A DNA stretch of 64,000 bases from Cinnamomum chago (GCA_038049695.1 CP142452.1:68453501-68517500), one strand, 5' to 3'; positions 46,150 through 58,526 are shown, counted from the first letter of the stretch. Program-made: numbers and translations. Notes: generated by a model from the sequence alone, not told the origin.

Positions 46150-46395
46150 TGCTCGTTATCCGAGTGTTAATGAGCATCAGTTCTTACTTAGCTGTCCAAT
46201 ATTCGTTCGAGCCCTAGATAAGCAACCTCTTCCTGCTTCTTTGGGGTTCCAGCTCCCTAAAAAATAAATTTCGCTCGTTACGTGAGTGTTAAGGAGCGTC
46301 AGTTCTTACCTATCCGTCCAATATTCGAGCCCTAGATACGTCACCTCTTCCTGCTTCTCTAGGGTCCCAGCTCCCTAAAAAATAAATTTTGCGTA
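46150..46395 (+). repeat. Two tandem 123-bp tRNA-like (SINE-like) units
   Basis: Units 46150-46272 and 46273-46395 share GCTCGTTA.., GAGTGTTAA.GAGC.TCAG and TTCTTACCTA/TTCTTACTTA. A TTCGAGCCCTAGATA B-box-like segment and a CCAGCTCCCTAAAAAATAAA end follow. The left part resembles the A box of a tRNA-Ser/Leu (CCGAGTGTTAA). Each unit ends A-rich. This looks like a tRNA-derived SINE that was duplicated in tandem. No target duplications were found. Confidence 0.65.
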
Positions 46396-46729
46396 ACTTG
46401 TAACTGTCATAGAGTGAGCTTGGTATCATGGGTTATAAAACCAATGGGTCGAATATGGGGGCAACGAAAGCCAATCAAGTCAGGCTAGGATTTGCCTAAA
46501 CCCAAATCCAACCCACCTCATTGTCGTCCTGCTATGGATGCCAATGAGTTCTGCGGATAGGACCTAAAATCTTGCCCCTAAATAGATCATAGGTTCTTAC
46601 TTGGGACTCATTAAAATTTTAGGCCTAGGATTGGCTTATTAGACTAAAAAGACACTTGGGTGTGCGCTAAAGTCTGTGGATTTGGACCAATGACCCAAAC
46701 TCAAATTTGGAATTAAGATAGAGATTGTA

Positions 46730-47060
46730 GATTCAGGTGGGTCATGTGTCCACAACAACAAAAAATGTGGCTCCACTTTTGTCATTCATAAATGTAGGTC
46801 ACATGATCACGATCACAAAAGGTGGCCCACATTGTAAATTCTATGAATGTGGGCCCCATATTCTAATTTATAAATGTGGTGCCATATTGTAATTTCTAAA
46901 GATGGGTCATGTATTTACATTTATAGGAAGGTGGCCCCACTTTATAATTCCTATAGAGGTGGGCCCACAGAGTAAATTCTATGTATACGGGCTTCATGTT
47001 TTGATTCTTAAATATGGGTACCACATTGTAATTTCTATAGGCGAGTCTCATGTACGATAA
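46730..47060. repeat. Degenerate minisatellite of GTGGGCCCCA / TTCTATAAAT words
   Basis: About nine loosely conserved units of roughly 30-38 bp alternate a GTGG(G)CCCCA(C) block with a TTGTAATTTCTATAAAT-like block. Substitution is heavy, but the order is regular. There is no coding capacity. Confidence 0.65.
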
Positions 47061-47340
47061 TAATAGAGTGTTGCAAACAATAAAAGCTGACGCTCGTTTG
47101 AACAAAACTTTTATAATGTAACCAAACAAGTTTCGTATAACACATTCTTATTAGAGTAATTTAATTTAATATTATTAAACAAGTTCTACAGAGTATAGTA
47201 TCGGCACAATCCAATATTAGCACAACCTGATCTGAGCACAAAATTAAAAACAACATGAGAATGATGTCAAACGGACCCTTAGATGCTTTAGACAGATTCT
47301 CCTTTCATTTTCTACTTATTTGTCAAGGAATATCTATAAT

Positions 47341-47970
47341 GAGAGCTGTTCCTGTGAGAGTTACTCTTACAGTACTATGAGAGTAAATAGATGAGGGCCT
47401 CATCTCCATGGGCATTGACCCCACCGAGATCTGAAAAAATATTAAAAAAAACTCTTTAATGAATTGAAGTTATGAGAAGCTTTTGACCATTCTCAATGCC
47501 TAAGTTAACGAGCCATTTGTCTACCAAAACAAAAAAAAATACAAAAAAAAACCTAATGGGCCCAATTTTTATATATTTTTTAAATTCATTTCTTTGACAT
47601 TTTGTTGATAAGTCTTCATTTACCTAACTTAACATCTAAATACGGTATTCTCCCCGTATTAGAAGGAAAAAACCCTAATATTATCAAAAGTTGATGATAG
47701 ATGTTGATAAAGGTAAAAATAAATTTATTCAATTTATGGAATATACGTCTTTTATTGACCACACTGATTTGAATTTATGGAGCTACCACTGCTCATCTCT
47801 TTATTCTCAGAGTACCGTAAGAGTAACTCCTAAAAGAGCAGCTCCCGTGTATAATATACTTGTTTTTAACTATACCTTACTTAGTGAGGGACGCGAGACA
47901 CAAAATTGTACCCTTTAGGTGAGAGAATATGAGTAGCACCCTAAGAGTTACCATTAGAAGAGCAGCTCCA
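47341..47970. mobile_element. Mutator-like MITE with 9-bp target duplication
   Basis: Ends are inverted copies: left GAGAGCTGTTCC with GAGAGTTACTCTTACAG, right (read inward) TGGAGCTGCTCTT with GGTAACTCTTAGGG. The 9-bp word ATCTATAAT flanks both sides exactly (47332-47340 and 47971-47979). A 9-bp duplication is the Mutator signature. The 630-bp interior is non-coding. An extra copy of the right end lies inside at about 47815-47850, owing to the tandem duplication listed next. Confidence 0.8.
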
Positions 47971-48058
47971 ATCTATAATATACTTGTTTTTAACTATACC
48001 GTGGTGAGGGACGCGAGACACAAAATTGCACCCTTTGGGAGTTAGAACACGAGCGTTT
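47813..48058. repeat. Tandem duplication of the MITE right end and its flank
   Basis: Units of roughly 128 and 118 bp (about 47813-47940 and 47941-48058) both run through AAGAGCAGCTCC, TATAATATACTTG, then TTTTTAACTATACC, then GAGGGACGCGAGACACAAAA. The duplication took in the end of the MITE plus about 90 bp of neighbouring DNA, so it happened after insertion. Confidence 0.85.
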
Positions 48059-48481
48059 TCTTCTCCCTGGTAAATGAGGTGAGAACATGAGTTGGAGTCC
48101 ACCAAAAATAAATAAATAAGTAAATTAATCTATTTGTCCTTTGCACTTTCCAAATTTAGTTTAGATTTGGAATATACCCATCATGAATGTTACATGCCTG
48201 CACAAGTGTACAAGAGGCATGGTCAATGAGTGCCGGCGCCTTGACATTTCTATGGTGCAATATATGTAGTTGTGGGCAAGTAAAGAACCTGAATAAAAAT
48301 GAAGAGACACTAGCCTTTTTAAAACAGACAAGTAAATCCACCGCCGGTTCAATGGTAGAGAAATGCCCCTAAACCCTAGTGCTTAGGCTATAAAAGAAGA
48401 AAAAGCTTATACTGATATGGGGATGGTATTTCCATACATAGGGATAGGGTATGGAGCTATCATTATGTTATTATTTTTTTA

Positions 48482-49027
48482 GGGCCCATTTGGTAATTTC
48501 ACATGTAAAATAAAGTGTAGTAAATCATCAAATCAAGATAGAATGAAACATAATGAGATTCTGATGATATTTTGTTTTTAGTTGTTTAGTATGAAATATT
48601 TTTATCTTTTTTTAATAAAAAAGTGAAGCTTTTTTTTGTATTTTTTAATGGAGAAAAAAATGTTGTTTTTTTGACTTTTTTTTGGAAAAAGTGAAAGGAA
48701 TTTTGATTTAAAGTGCTATTAATATAATCCATTATCTACAAAATGAAGTCTTTAATTGGCTTTTACTAATCTAATAAAGTACCAAACTGTTGCGCGACAA
48801 AAAGACTTTCTAATAAAAAAGAAAATTATTCATTTTTTTGTGCAACCCACTATATTATAATTTAATGCATCATATTTTTCCTACAAAAAATGATAAAAAT
48901 GAATTAATTTTCCTTAGCCGAAGGGTTTCAATTTCATATAAAAGGGCTAAAAGTGTAAGACTCCTCTCTTCTATAAAAAAATAGAAATCCGTAGAAAATA
49001 AGATCTACTTATTGCCCAAACAAGTTC
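48482..49027. mobile_element. Tourist-like MITE upstream of PRMT4
   Basis: Ends are GGGCCCATTTGGTAATTTC (left) and GAACTTGTTTGGGCAATAAG (right, read inward), with TTA on both sides (48479-48481 and 49028-49030). Length is 546 bp, AT-rich, non-coding. It ends about 350 bp before the inferred PRMT4 TATA box. The right end is less like the family consensus, so the exact boundary is less certain. Confidence 0.65.
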
Positions 49028-49377
49028 TTAAAATGATTAAAAATTCAATATTTTTTTTAAAAGATAAAAAGAATCGGATTCTTAATATCTTTCAAAGAGT
49101 CTACATTATAACATGACTTCAGTAAATTTTTTTTTTTTTTTTGCATCTTGAAGCCAATTTACAAACAAACTAATGTCATTGAAAAAAAATCATCTTAGAG
49201 GGTTCAAGGAAAATCTTTCACAATCATCACCAAATTTTGGAAAGTTTTAACCAGAATCACTCTAATTGTATTAGGCATAGTTGAGGGGGGGTCATTCACA
49301 ATTAATGAGAAAAACCAGGGTTCCCCATCCATTCATCCCTAAACCCCTACAAAATCATAGGAGTTTCCCTTCCCACC

Positions 49378-49593
49378 CCTATAAAAATCACAAGCAAACG
49401 TGAAAAAGCGAGCATTGTCTTCGCTTCACCCTCGGCGGCTCAGATTCCAAACTCCGCGCTTTTGTTCCAATCGAAGCATCCCGTTCCAAAACCCTAATTC
49501 TCCTTCTTCCCTTTAAACCCTAATCAATCTATTACCACTTGCCATTCATTCTCATCGTCATAGAACCAGAGAGAGAGAGAGAGAGAGAAAGAG
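49378..49593 (+). promoter_or_regulatory. PRMT4 core promoter and 5' leader
   Basis: CCTATAAAAAT at about 49378-49388 is a good TATA box, and transcription about 30 bp further on would give a leader of roughly 180 nt. The leader is C/T-rich and ends in a GA repeat (about 49569-49590) right before the ATG. The start site is inferred from spacing only. Confidence 0.5.
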
Positions 49594-52500
49594 ATGGAGG
49601 TTTCTCAAGGGCATAAACACAAGCACTTGGAGTTCACTTGCGTCTCCATTTCGCAACCCTCATCTCTCCTATCTCCTGAATCATCTCTTCGATCTGGACC
49701 CTCCATTGCTCGATTCAGCAGCGATTCCAACTGCCCGCAACTCCGATTCCACCACGCAACCGGCTCGGCCGATTTGGATGTCGCCAGTGTTGATCTCCGG
49801 AGCGCTCAGGTAAGCTCAAAAGAGAGAAAAGATTATATATATATTTTTTTGGGTTTTTTTGTTAGGAACTAGTGTGTTCTCTTTTGGGGTGAAAGGAAAT
49901 TTCTTATGCATTGCAGTGCTTCTCTATGTGTTTCCAGTTTTGGCTTGAATTTGATGCATATGGTCAGGTCATGTTTACGGTTTTGGGGTTTCTTCTTTTT
50001 TTCTTTCTTTCCCTTTTTTGGGCTTGTTGCATCGATGGGTTTGTTTGGGTTGTGTAGCTCAAATAGCATTTGGCAGAAAAGATGTTTTTATTTTTATTTT
50101 TTATGTGGCAGTGTGGAAATTGCTTTGTTTGGGATGTGGGTTTTCTTTTGCCGTCCCAAATTTGTATGGTTACTGTGGCTGGTAATCATGTGGGCTGAAA
50201 AGATGGGGAAAAGAAAAGGAAAAGGGAAATGAAGAAGCATTATGGCCGATGGGGGTCTCCAATATGCTAAAAATGATAACCATCCTATATTTGAAATGAT
50301 CAAACTGCAGCTAACTTGATTTCAATAATGGAGAATCAGGTGTTCTACATAAATATTATATAAAAAGACCGTTGTTTGTTTATTTGGAAGTTCAAATATT
50401 GTGTTGGAGTGTTGACTATTTATGGTGATTGGTTCTTTCAGCTATTCAAAATGGGGCCCATGGAATCAATGTGCGTATGGGATGGGACGAATGAGGTATG
50501 TTGGGTAACTTGTGTTGAATTCATTTTCAACTATTGTGAGCTGTAACTCACAGTAAAAGTGATACCCGACAAAAGCATCTTTTATTTTTTTATTAATATC
50601 ATTGTCTTTGTTTTTGGCGGAGAGTCAATTTTACTTGAATATTTATCTTCCTCTTCTTATTATTGTTGTCAAATATGCGGTGTCCACTGTTTTCCCCTTG
50701 ATCTGGGTGTGTTTATGCGTGCCTCAAAACTTAACTTAATTGATGGGATCATGGTGAAAAGGGCGTTTAGCACTTTAGAAAGGGACATTTTACATCGTCT
50801 TTTGCATTTTGTCTTGTGCCCCCAATATCTATTGGAATTAAACATATCCCAGAAGGTAATTTTCCTGTCGTACACAATATGTGAAATATTCTCATGCGGA
50901 TGTCCCCTTGCCCTTGCATTCGACCTGGGCGTCGTGGTATTTAAAGCGGGGAACAGCTTTTATCCAGGATGTCTGGTGCGAACTTCCACAGGTGAAAATC
51001 GCCGCACACAATATACATGCCTTTCTGAAGGTTTTGACTCTGTACTTGTCTAATTTTTTTATAAAAAAAAAAGAAAAAAAAAGAATAGACTTAGGTACAA
51101 TGTGGATGTTCTACTAATTCTAAATCTCAGGTTCGCAGTCAATGCCATGATTTGCAGTTGTGCTTGCCTCCAAGTTTACAATCTTTATAATGCATCAATA
51201 CAGCCAGCGAAAAAAAATGATCTGTTTAATCACCTCTTCAACCATACAACACACTGAGCTAGTTACATTTAATCTGAGTGATCTAGTAGATCAATTGTGC
51301 AGGACACTTTTTGATATTTGGAACTTTTGTAATGCTTCCAAAAAAAGAAAAAAAAAAGACTGAACTTGATGGTGTAAGGGACTTAGAGGGGTTGATTCCA
51401 TTAATTAAGTACAACTGATAAAACTTTAGTAACTGAAAGTCAATACAATGTTTTCTCTCCCTTGAATTAGAAGCACCCCAATTGGAACCTCTTGAAAATA
51501 CTTGGTTTCTTTGTGAGGGTCCCTGATGGACTAAGATAACCAAGGAAAAGCACTATGGTCGCTGGATTTCGAATAGTTGGAAAAAATAATTTTGCCCTTG
51601 GCCACATAGGGGCAATGATTTATGATCACTGAGCTTTACTTTGGTGAGAGGCATCCTCTGCTCCACTGAGGCTTATAATGTACACATTAACAATACGATT
51701 ATTATTCTAGCTCTTTATAATTCGATCTGCCATTAATATTCTTTTCACGGTCACTGTCCAGTGGAATAATAATACCTTTGAAGGAGCTTTAATCTTCCAT
51801 AATAGTGCAAAGCAAGTAGAAGTTTCTCCCTAATAACTACTATTTAAATTTTTTTTTTTTTTTTTTTTGATAACACTCCCTTGTAACTACTATTCCAGAA
51901 AAAAAGAAAAAAAAGTTATTCCCTAGTGACCACCTAAATTGTGGAAGGATTTAGTTGAGAACTCACCATAATTATTCAGATCCAATAGGCAAATTTTCCC
52001 TTGGTTAGAAATAAATACCTATCAAAGATGGTTAAGAAGTGTAATCAGAGAATCTATGTCAGCCTCAGGAAGATTATGCTGGAAGATCGGAGTCCAAGAG
52101 ATCTCACCTTCTTTGTGATGCTGCAAGCCTGCAATTGAATAAAGAAAGGTAATAACTGACGCAGTGTTGATTTGACACAGTCGGCCTGTCTAGGGTCCAA
52201 TTAAAAAAAAACCAGAAAATCTTCAGCAACTCGTGTTGTTGCTGACAATTAACAGAAAAAGTCACCAATGCTGATCTTAGCAGTCACACGATGCCAAAAG
52301 GGAGAGGAAAGAAAGCAAGAAACTCTGCTTTTATTAAATTTCTGAAACAGCTGAACAGGAATATGGTGACTGTCGACTGTGCTATGCATATATAGCACTC
52401 AAAAGACCCATAAAACCCTAGTATAGTTATACAATTAGAAGTCCTAATCAATGTTTCTAAAGAAATTACTCCAAAAATCTGTAGAGAAATTTAGCAAAAC

Positions 52501-54453
52501 TAGCAATTTTCCTTAACTGGAGTTGTCCTAGATGACTTAGAGTAGATCTGATGTGTGGGCCCACATGATCACAAACCAATTTCAATGATCTCGAAGAAGA
52601 CCCCTGGGCGACCCTGTTCATGTTTTCTTTTCGTGGATTGGGCCTGATTTGGCCCACCAGATTGCAGCCCATAATATCAGCACATTCAGCCCTTTTGAAA
52701 CAGCCCAGCATATGCAAAATTGCATGATAAGCCCCTGGTTCTTTGAATTTTCTGAAAGCTGTCCCTGAAATCATATTTTTCTTTAATATCTGGGACTGTT
52801 TGAGGCCCAATTGTTCCTTTGGCGCGCCTATAAGTGTGTCCGTGTCCTGTAGGCTCACAAGTGTTCAATAGTTAATTTTCTCCATCCTTATCAATTCATG
52901 GAAATTGATCAGCATCAATACCTTTGCTGGAGGTCTTTCACCACACTACACATTGAGCCAGAATTTAACTTAGGATCTGTTATGACCAGAATAATGTATG
53001 TGTAAAGGACTACCTCTCTAAAGATATTGATTTTTAGAATCCTGATTCCGATGCCTGAGATCGGGCTGCATGTGCTGCGTAGGGATACTGTAATAACAGA
53101 ACCTTCTTAACCCATCATGCTCATTACCCATCCTCCACGGCCACTACGCTTGCATGACAGAGTTGATCTCCTTTATGGACCATATTCCAGGACCCCCTTT
53201 TTCAATAAGCTCACAAACTGTTCTCAAACCCACTTATCTCCTTGTATCTGCCGAGTCATTTCATGAAAACTCACACTGAATCTTCTCAATTCTCTTGGGA
53301 ACATCAGTTGGAGATTGGATCATTGATCAATTATAGATAGGGTTGCTGGTGGTGATTTGTTTAAAGGGATTCTCTCTCCAAAAGCTAAATAGTGGCCTTT
53401 CCAGATAGAAAGTTTCCTTTCAATTTTTTTAAGCGGCCCCCAAAATGAGTCAGGTGGTTCCCAATGCAAAGTGGGAGACTTAAGTAATTCAAGGTGGAAA
53501 TCCTTGGTTTACGTTCAAATATTATAGTGATTCGAATGATGCTGTCATCTATATGGATATCCAATAATTCACACTATGAGAACAAATTTCCAGCAGATAA
53601 TTCAGTTCAAATGATAATTTTAAGATTCTCAACTCGAATTCAATCAGCTTTGTAGAAAATGATGGTATCGTCTGGAAACTGAAGACGAGTAACTTTGATC
53701 TGTAATATGTCAGTAGAAAAACCATAAATCAACCCATCTTTCTTGGCATTTTTAACATTCTACTTGAATCTTCTTCAACAATGAAAAAAAGAAGAAGAAA
53801 ATAACAGAAAGGAGGGGAGAGAGGGTCACCTTGATGCAAACCTTCGCACCATCAACCCCACTGACCGCACTTTGGCCACATAAAACTTGGAACTTCCACC
53901 TCAAAATGGTGAATAAAAAGTTCAATTCTAACTGTTTGATGATGTTCTTAGGCTTTGCTGGCAACATTGGAAATAGTTCACTGATGTGTCCAACTATAAT
54001 GGTCATTTGTCTCGTTATTTTTATCATTATTGCCACTGATGTTCCCATTGTGTGGGTGCTTTTTTTTTCACTCGTGAATTTAATTACATGTTCTGCATGC
54101 AAAGGAACATGCATGGAATACAATCACTCACAGTTTGCAGTTTCTTGTTTTTACAATATAACGAATTTTGAGTAGAAATAATGCAATGTTTGCTAATTTG
54201 TTTAAGTCAACATTGGTAACTGCTTTACTGTATCCCACACAGTTACGTTGATTTTGTCAATAGCAATACATTAAGGGATTTGCAGTTCATGAAAGGTCAT
54301 CCACCAGATGGTTTCTCTCCGTAATTATTTTCCTTTTTAACCAGAAATCTTATTCAAGAGCAATTGCCATTGGATTTAGAACAGAGGAGGAGAGCAACGC
54401 CTTTCATTCTGCATTTGACAACTGGAAGAGTGAAGTGACTGGTGCAGAGGCTG
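49594..54453 (+). CDS. PRMT4: PRMT4/CARM1-type histone arginine methyltransferase, exons 1-3 (partial gene)
   Basis: PRMT4 puts asymmetric dimethyl marks on histone H3 arginines in the nucleus; in plants it affects flowering and chromatin. Exons are 49594-49809, 50442-50495 and 54345-54453, the last ending in phase 1. All donors and acceptors are GT-AG and the frame holds, giving 126 residues. The pattern MEVS..KHLEFTCVSISQP, SAQLFKMGPMESMCVWDG and KSYSRAIAIGFRTEEESNAF follows the N-terminal PH-like domain of plant PRMT4 proteins. The SAM-binding catalytic exons (VDVGAGSGILS region) are not in the window. Intron 2 is 3849 bp. Intron 3 begins at 54454 and is still open at 64000, so it exceeds 9.5 kb, largely because of nested transposons. 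I recognise the family from memory. The N-terminal domain varies, so the call is strong but not certain. Confidence 0.85.
50496..54344 (+). other. PRMT4 intron 2
   Basis: A 3.85-kb intron with homopolymer tracts (51850-51868, 51899-51915) and a block at about 52190-52880 that has TATA-like and AATAAA-like signals on the - strand and may be an old LTR. Open frames of 114-164 codons here have no family signature and lie within the intron, so I do not call genes. Confidence 0.6.
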
Positions 54454-54956
54454 GTATGCTATCTGCACCTATGAGTAAGAACTGTGTGCTACCTGGGGAG
54501 GGGGGCTCCATGTGCATTGAGCCTGAATATTCAGATAATTTGAAAGTTATTCTTAAAAAAAATATTCACTTCATACCAACTTTCCTCTCTTTTCTCCTGT
54601 TTTGCATGTAGGGTTTATTTTTATTTTTTTAATCTTTATTATGTGTTTGTATCTTATGTAAAGACATATGGCTATGTATATTTTTAAGTTAGAGGTAATG
54701 CTGGTGCCACATAATCAATCACTATACTTAATTAAGTAATATTTTTTATTAATGATGTGTCACCAATAAAAACTGAGTACCATTACCATATGAAGGAAGT
54801 GACGCCCATGGAATGGCTGATTTGTTTTGGACAAAGACGGGGCATCTTGCACGGAACTATTTTGTGCCGTTTTGTTTCAGATGTATTCTTCTGTTGTTAT
54901 ATTTTTTTGTCGTGAAATTATTTCATCAATAAATGCATTTCATGTTAAAAGAGTGC

Positions 54957-55310
54957 AATAGATAGAGGTTCATCATTATCACCACCATCATCAAATCCTT
55001 GTCTTAACTATGTTGAGGTCGGCTACATGAATTCTGTTTCTCCATTCCGATCTGTCCTGAGCCAAATCCTTGGATATGTTGCATTTCTTTAGATTTGTCC
55101 TTACTACTTCATCCATGTCCTCTTCAGCCTACTAGTTTTCCTTAGTGGGCCATCAACTTGCATAGAAAAACTTTTCCTCAATTGCGCCATTGTTGGCCTG
55201 CATTGGAAATGTCCAAACTCTCTGTCTCTTAATGTATCACCTATTGATGCTACCCCTAAATGCTTACTCTATCTTTCCTTGTTTTACTACACATGAAATA
55301 GATAGAGGTT
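54957..55310 (-). mobile_element. RTE LINE 3' fragment with 14-bp target duplication
   Basis: On the - strand from about 55290 to 54971 the decayed C-terminus of an RTE LINE can be read (SIGD.LRD, SFSMQVDGPLRK, KRTWM, then DRSEW and RNRIHVAD across frames). It ends in the GATGATGGTGGTGAT-type tail. The word AATAGATAGAGGTT is present on both sides (54957-54970 and 55297-55310). It is a 5'-truncated insertion in PRMT4 intron 3 and related to the copies at 1691 and 28447. Confidence 0.9.
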
Positions 55311-55805
55311 TCCCTTTATTAAAAAAGGAGACAAGGAAAGAAGTGTGATGTGTACCATAAGAAAACAAACATGCACCTTATGAAGTCTCACCAAATGGGA
55401 GAATCCTATGTGGTTCTTTAATGGAAGCATTTATGCCTTTTCATTTCCCTAAATTTGACTCACCAAACTATTGTTGTCGACATCGTTTCTTTTCAGTCAC
55501 TAGTCTGAAAGGAACCAGAATTTGAAACTTCTAGCTCTAGATTTTGGTCAATTTTGGACAAAGTTTGTACCATTAAAAAAAACAAGATTTATCTTTTCCT
55601 TTTGTACGTGTACTCATTTCATTTTAGAAAATGCGACCCAGTGAATTTCCTTAAAATTTGTTGACAGTTTTCTTTTTTTTTTTTTTTGAAAAAAAACCCC
55701 TTAATAAAACCTAAAATAAAAGAGAGGCATAGAGTTCTTTTTAACTCCCAATTGAATGGGGCATACATTTTGTTTTAGGTTTTTCACTTCATAAGCTGAT
55801 AAAAA

Positions 55806-56440
55806 TTTGCTCTCCTTTCTAAACCCTTGATGACTAACCGAACATGTTAAACTTCTACCATCTACTTTTGTTTCTAAATTGTTTGAGTTTGAGTCAACTT
55901 TTGGGGGCTAAAAGTACATTAACTATTGCACTATTTTATTTTTTTTTAAACTCCTTTTTACTGAATTTTGAAGAAAGGTGTCACATTTTGTTAGTTTTTG
56001 TGGACTTTCTTTTTTTTTTTTAAGAACTTTTGGGGAAATGATAGAATATCCAATATTTGACATTATTTTTTGTCGGCAGTTACCCGAAAATTTTTAGGGA
56101 CACAACCACCATCCCTTTCAGATTTTGCTCCCCACTCCCCCTTCTACTCCTTAGTGAATAACTGAGCATGTCAAACATCTTTCAATGCAATTTTTCTAAA
56201 TTGATGAGCTCTAATCAACCGTGGGGGCAAAAAATGAATAAATCATTGCATTCTTTTATTTATTTATTTTCTTAAAACTGAATTTGTCAAAGGTAGCACA
56301 TTCTGCTAATTTTCGTCGAGTTTCATTGGTAACTTTTACGGGGAAATTATAAACCAATATTTGACATTAGTTTCTGTTGGCAGTGACTCTGAACGATTTT
56401 GAGGGACAAAATCAACCATCCCTTTCGGATTTTGCAGTTG
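55806..56440 (+). repeat. Diverged 316-bp tandem duplication in PRMT4 intron 3
   Basis: Units of about 316 bp (55806-56121 and 56122-56440) share landmarks: TTTGCTC.CC, AACCGA/AACTGA with GCATGT.AAAC, TTCTAAATTG, TTTTGTTAGTTTT/TTCTGCTAATTTT, CAATATTTGACATTA, GGCAGT, then GGGACA.AA.CA, then CCATCCCTTTC.GATTTTGC. In the second unit the part 56383-56452 is flanked by AG and GT and is open, so it could mimic an exon. The product does not resemble PRMT4 and its copy in the first unit is not open, so I treat it as intron. Confidence 0.75.
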
Positions 56441-58207
56441 ATTTCATGAAAGGTATGTCTTTATATATTTTTTGTTAACATTATATACTACATTCAATAT
56501 TCTTTGGGGCAAAGGTCAAATGAATAATGTTGCTTTAGCTTCCTACTACTATTTTTTTTTTCTATTTTTTATTTTCATTTATACATATTTTGAATCTATA
56601 TGTTTTTCTTTCATCATGTCCTTTGTAATGAAATGCCTACAAGCAAAACATTTAGTGCAGAGCTAAACTAAAGCAGCCTCCAAAACGAATTGACTGCTTG
56701 ATGCAGAGTAGATGATTTAAGTGTGGGCCCATCAAAGTAGTTTAGGAATATTTTAATTTTATTAATAGGTTTCTAATTTTATTGAAAGAATTGTAATTAG
56801 GATAGTTTATATCACTGGTTTAGGTTTTCTTAGGCAGCCCTAAGTTTGCTTTTCCTATTTATATTGCACTGTAGTGATTTATTTATCAGACTTTGATTAT
56901 TGAATAGAATTATTGTGGGGTTTTATCCCCGAGGTGCGTCCTTGTGTTGAAGTCTCTGTGGAGACGTGTTGAAGTGTCTGCAGACATGTGCTTCGGAGCC
57001 CTAAATCTTAGGGCCTGCATCAATTGGTATTAGAGCGAAGATCCACATCGCTCCGATCAATCTCCGATCATCAATTGGAGTTTACCCATCCATGATGTAG
57101 ATGGACCTCAAAGGCCACGTGTAGGGCCCAAATAGATTTAGGAAGTCTTCTATTTGTCTAATTGTTATTAGTTACTAGTTTATTTGATGAGTTGTATTTA
57201 GGATTAAGTTTCTAATTTTATTGTAATTAGGATAAGATTCTAGTTTCATAGTTTGTTTAGGTTTCTTAGGCCCTAAGATTTGTTTTTCTTATTTAGATGG
57301 CATTGTAGAAGATTATTTTCAGAGACTTTATTATTGAATAGACTCATGTGATTTTTCCTGCGGAGAGTTACGACCTCATGTTGAAATCTCTATGGAGATA
57401 ATTTGAGGTGTCTGCGGACACGGTGCTTCGGCACCCCTAATCTAGGGCCTGCATCAGTTGGTATCGGCGTGTTACCCTTTATCCCCATCCCTACCTTTGT
57501 CCACCTTTATCATCCCCATCCCCTTTCACCACACTGCCATACCCAAAACCCATCTTCCGGACATTCCCATCATACTGAAATCCCATCGGTGCATCCACTC
57601 CTCCCTACCAGCCCCTTCCGAAACCCAGTCATTCCCAAAAAAAGGAAAAAAAAAAAGAAAGACTAAAAGAGAAGAAATTGGAGGCACAGAGAAGCGTACC
57701 TGCTGCTAATGCCATCATGAACATCTCGCCGGCATCGTCTTCTTCCTCAGCCATCACCGAGAGCCCCGTTGTCTCGCACATTTGCTATCTTTCTCCTGCC
57801 TTCGTTTACCCCATCGCAGGATTTGTTGCACAAAATTATTGCTCAACGCTGCACCTTTCGTCCCTTCCCTCATCTTCGTTCTCTTTCAGCCGGCCATCAA
57901 AGAAGACAACAGTTAAAAGGTTTCGAGGCCTTTTTTCTTCTCTTGCTTTCTGTCGTCGAAATGGGGAAAAGAACAGTCCTCACACGGGCCCTTGTTAACA
58001 TGTGACAAGCCAGAGTGTGCTTGCCGGGCCAGAGTTCAGGTTCAGATTCAACCCAAACCCGAACAACCAACAGTATACAGTGAAGGAGCTGCAAGGCCAA
58101 AACTTAATGCATACCGGGTAGGCAGACTTGACCCATTACAACAATACCCAAATTGTGTGCAGATTTGGATCAGGTGGATCCGACCCATTCAATATTTGGA
58201 GCCCAAC

Positions 58208-58526
58208 TATTGGAAGGAGAGGAACTCCAGATGCTTTGAAGGGGTTTCAACTAGTCAAAGATGTTTGGCGGAGATAACTAAGTTTCTTGTAGCGCTGTGG
58301 GTGTCCATCAGTCCGTTATTCAAAGATTTCTCCATAGATCAGATTATGCACAATTGGAAGGAGATTGCTTCCTATTCTGTTGAGTCTTTGTAGATATGTT
58401 TAAGGGGTCTCTTTCTTTTGCTTTGTCTTTCTTGTGCTTCTTTTTGATCAAGTCAGTATTATTCTCTTGTACTGTTTACTGCTTTAATGAAAGTAACCGT
58501 TTCAAAAAAAAAAAAAAAAAAAAAAG
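58208..58526 (+). mobile_element. L1-type LINE 3' end with poly(A), nested in B
   Basis: The insertion encodes the C-terminus of an L1-like polyprotein (YWKERNSRCFEG..., then LFKDFSIDQIMHNWKEIA, then a stop at about 58391). It continues with a T-rich 3' UTR and ends in a poly(A) run of about 22. A 12-bp target duplication TTGGAGCCCAAC lies at 58196-58207 and 58527-58538. It is strongly 5'-truncated. Confidence 0.9.

Noticed and set aside
49869-50303. Open frames in PRMT4 intron 1
   Set aside because: Low-complexity Phe/Lys-rich translations inside a well-supported intron.
52466-52858. 130-codon - strand frame
   Set aside because: No family signature; it lies in a possible old LTR within an intron.
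57403-58005. Several 78-106 codon frames in element B
   Set aside because: They overlap each other in C/T-rich sequence and the LTR end; no conserved domain was recognised.
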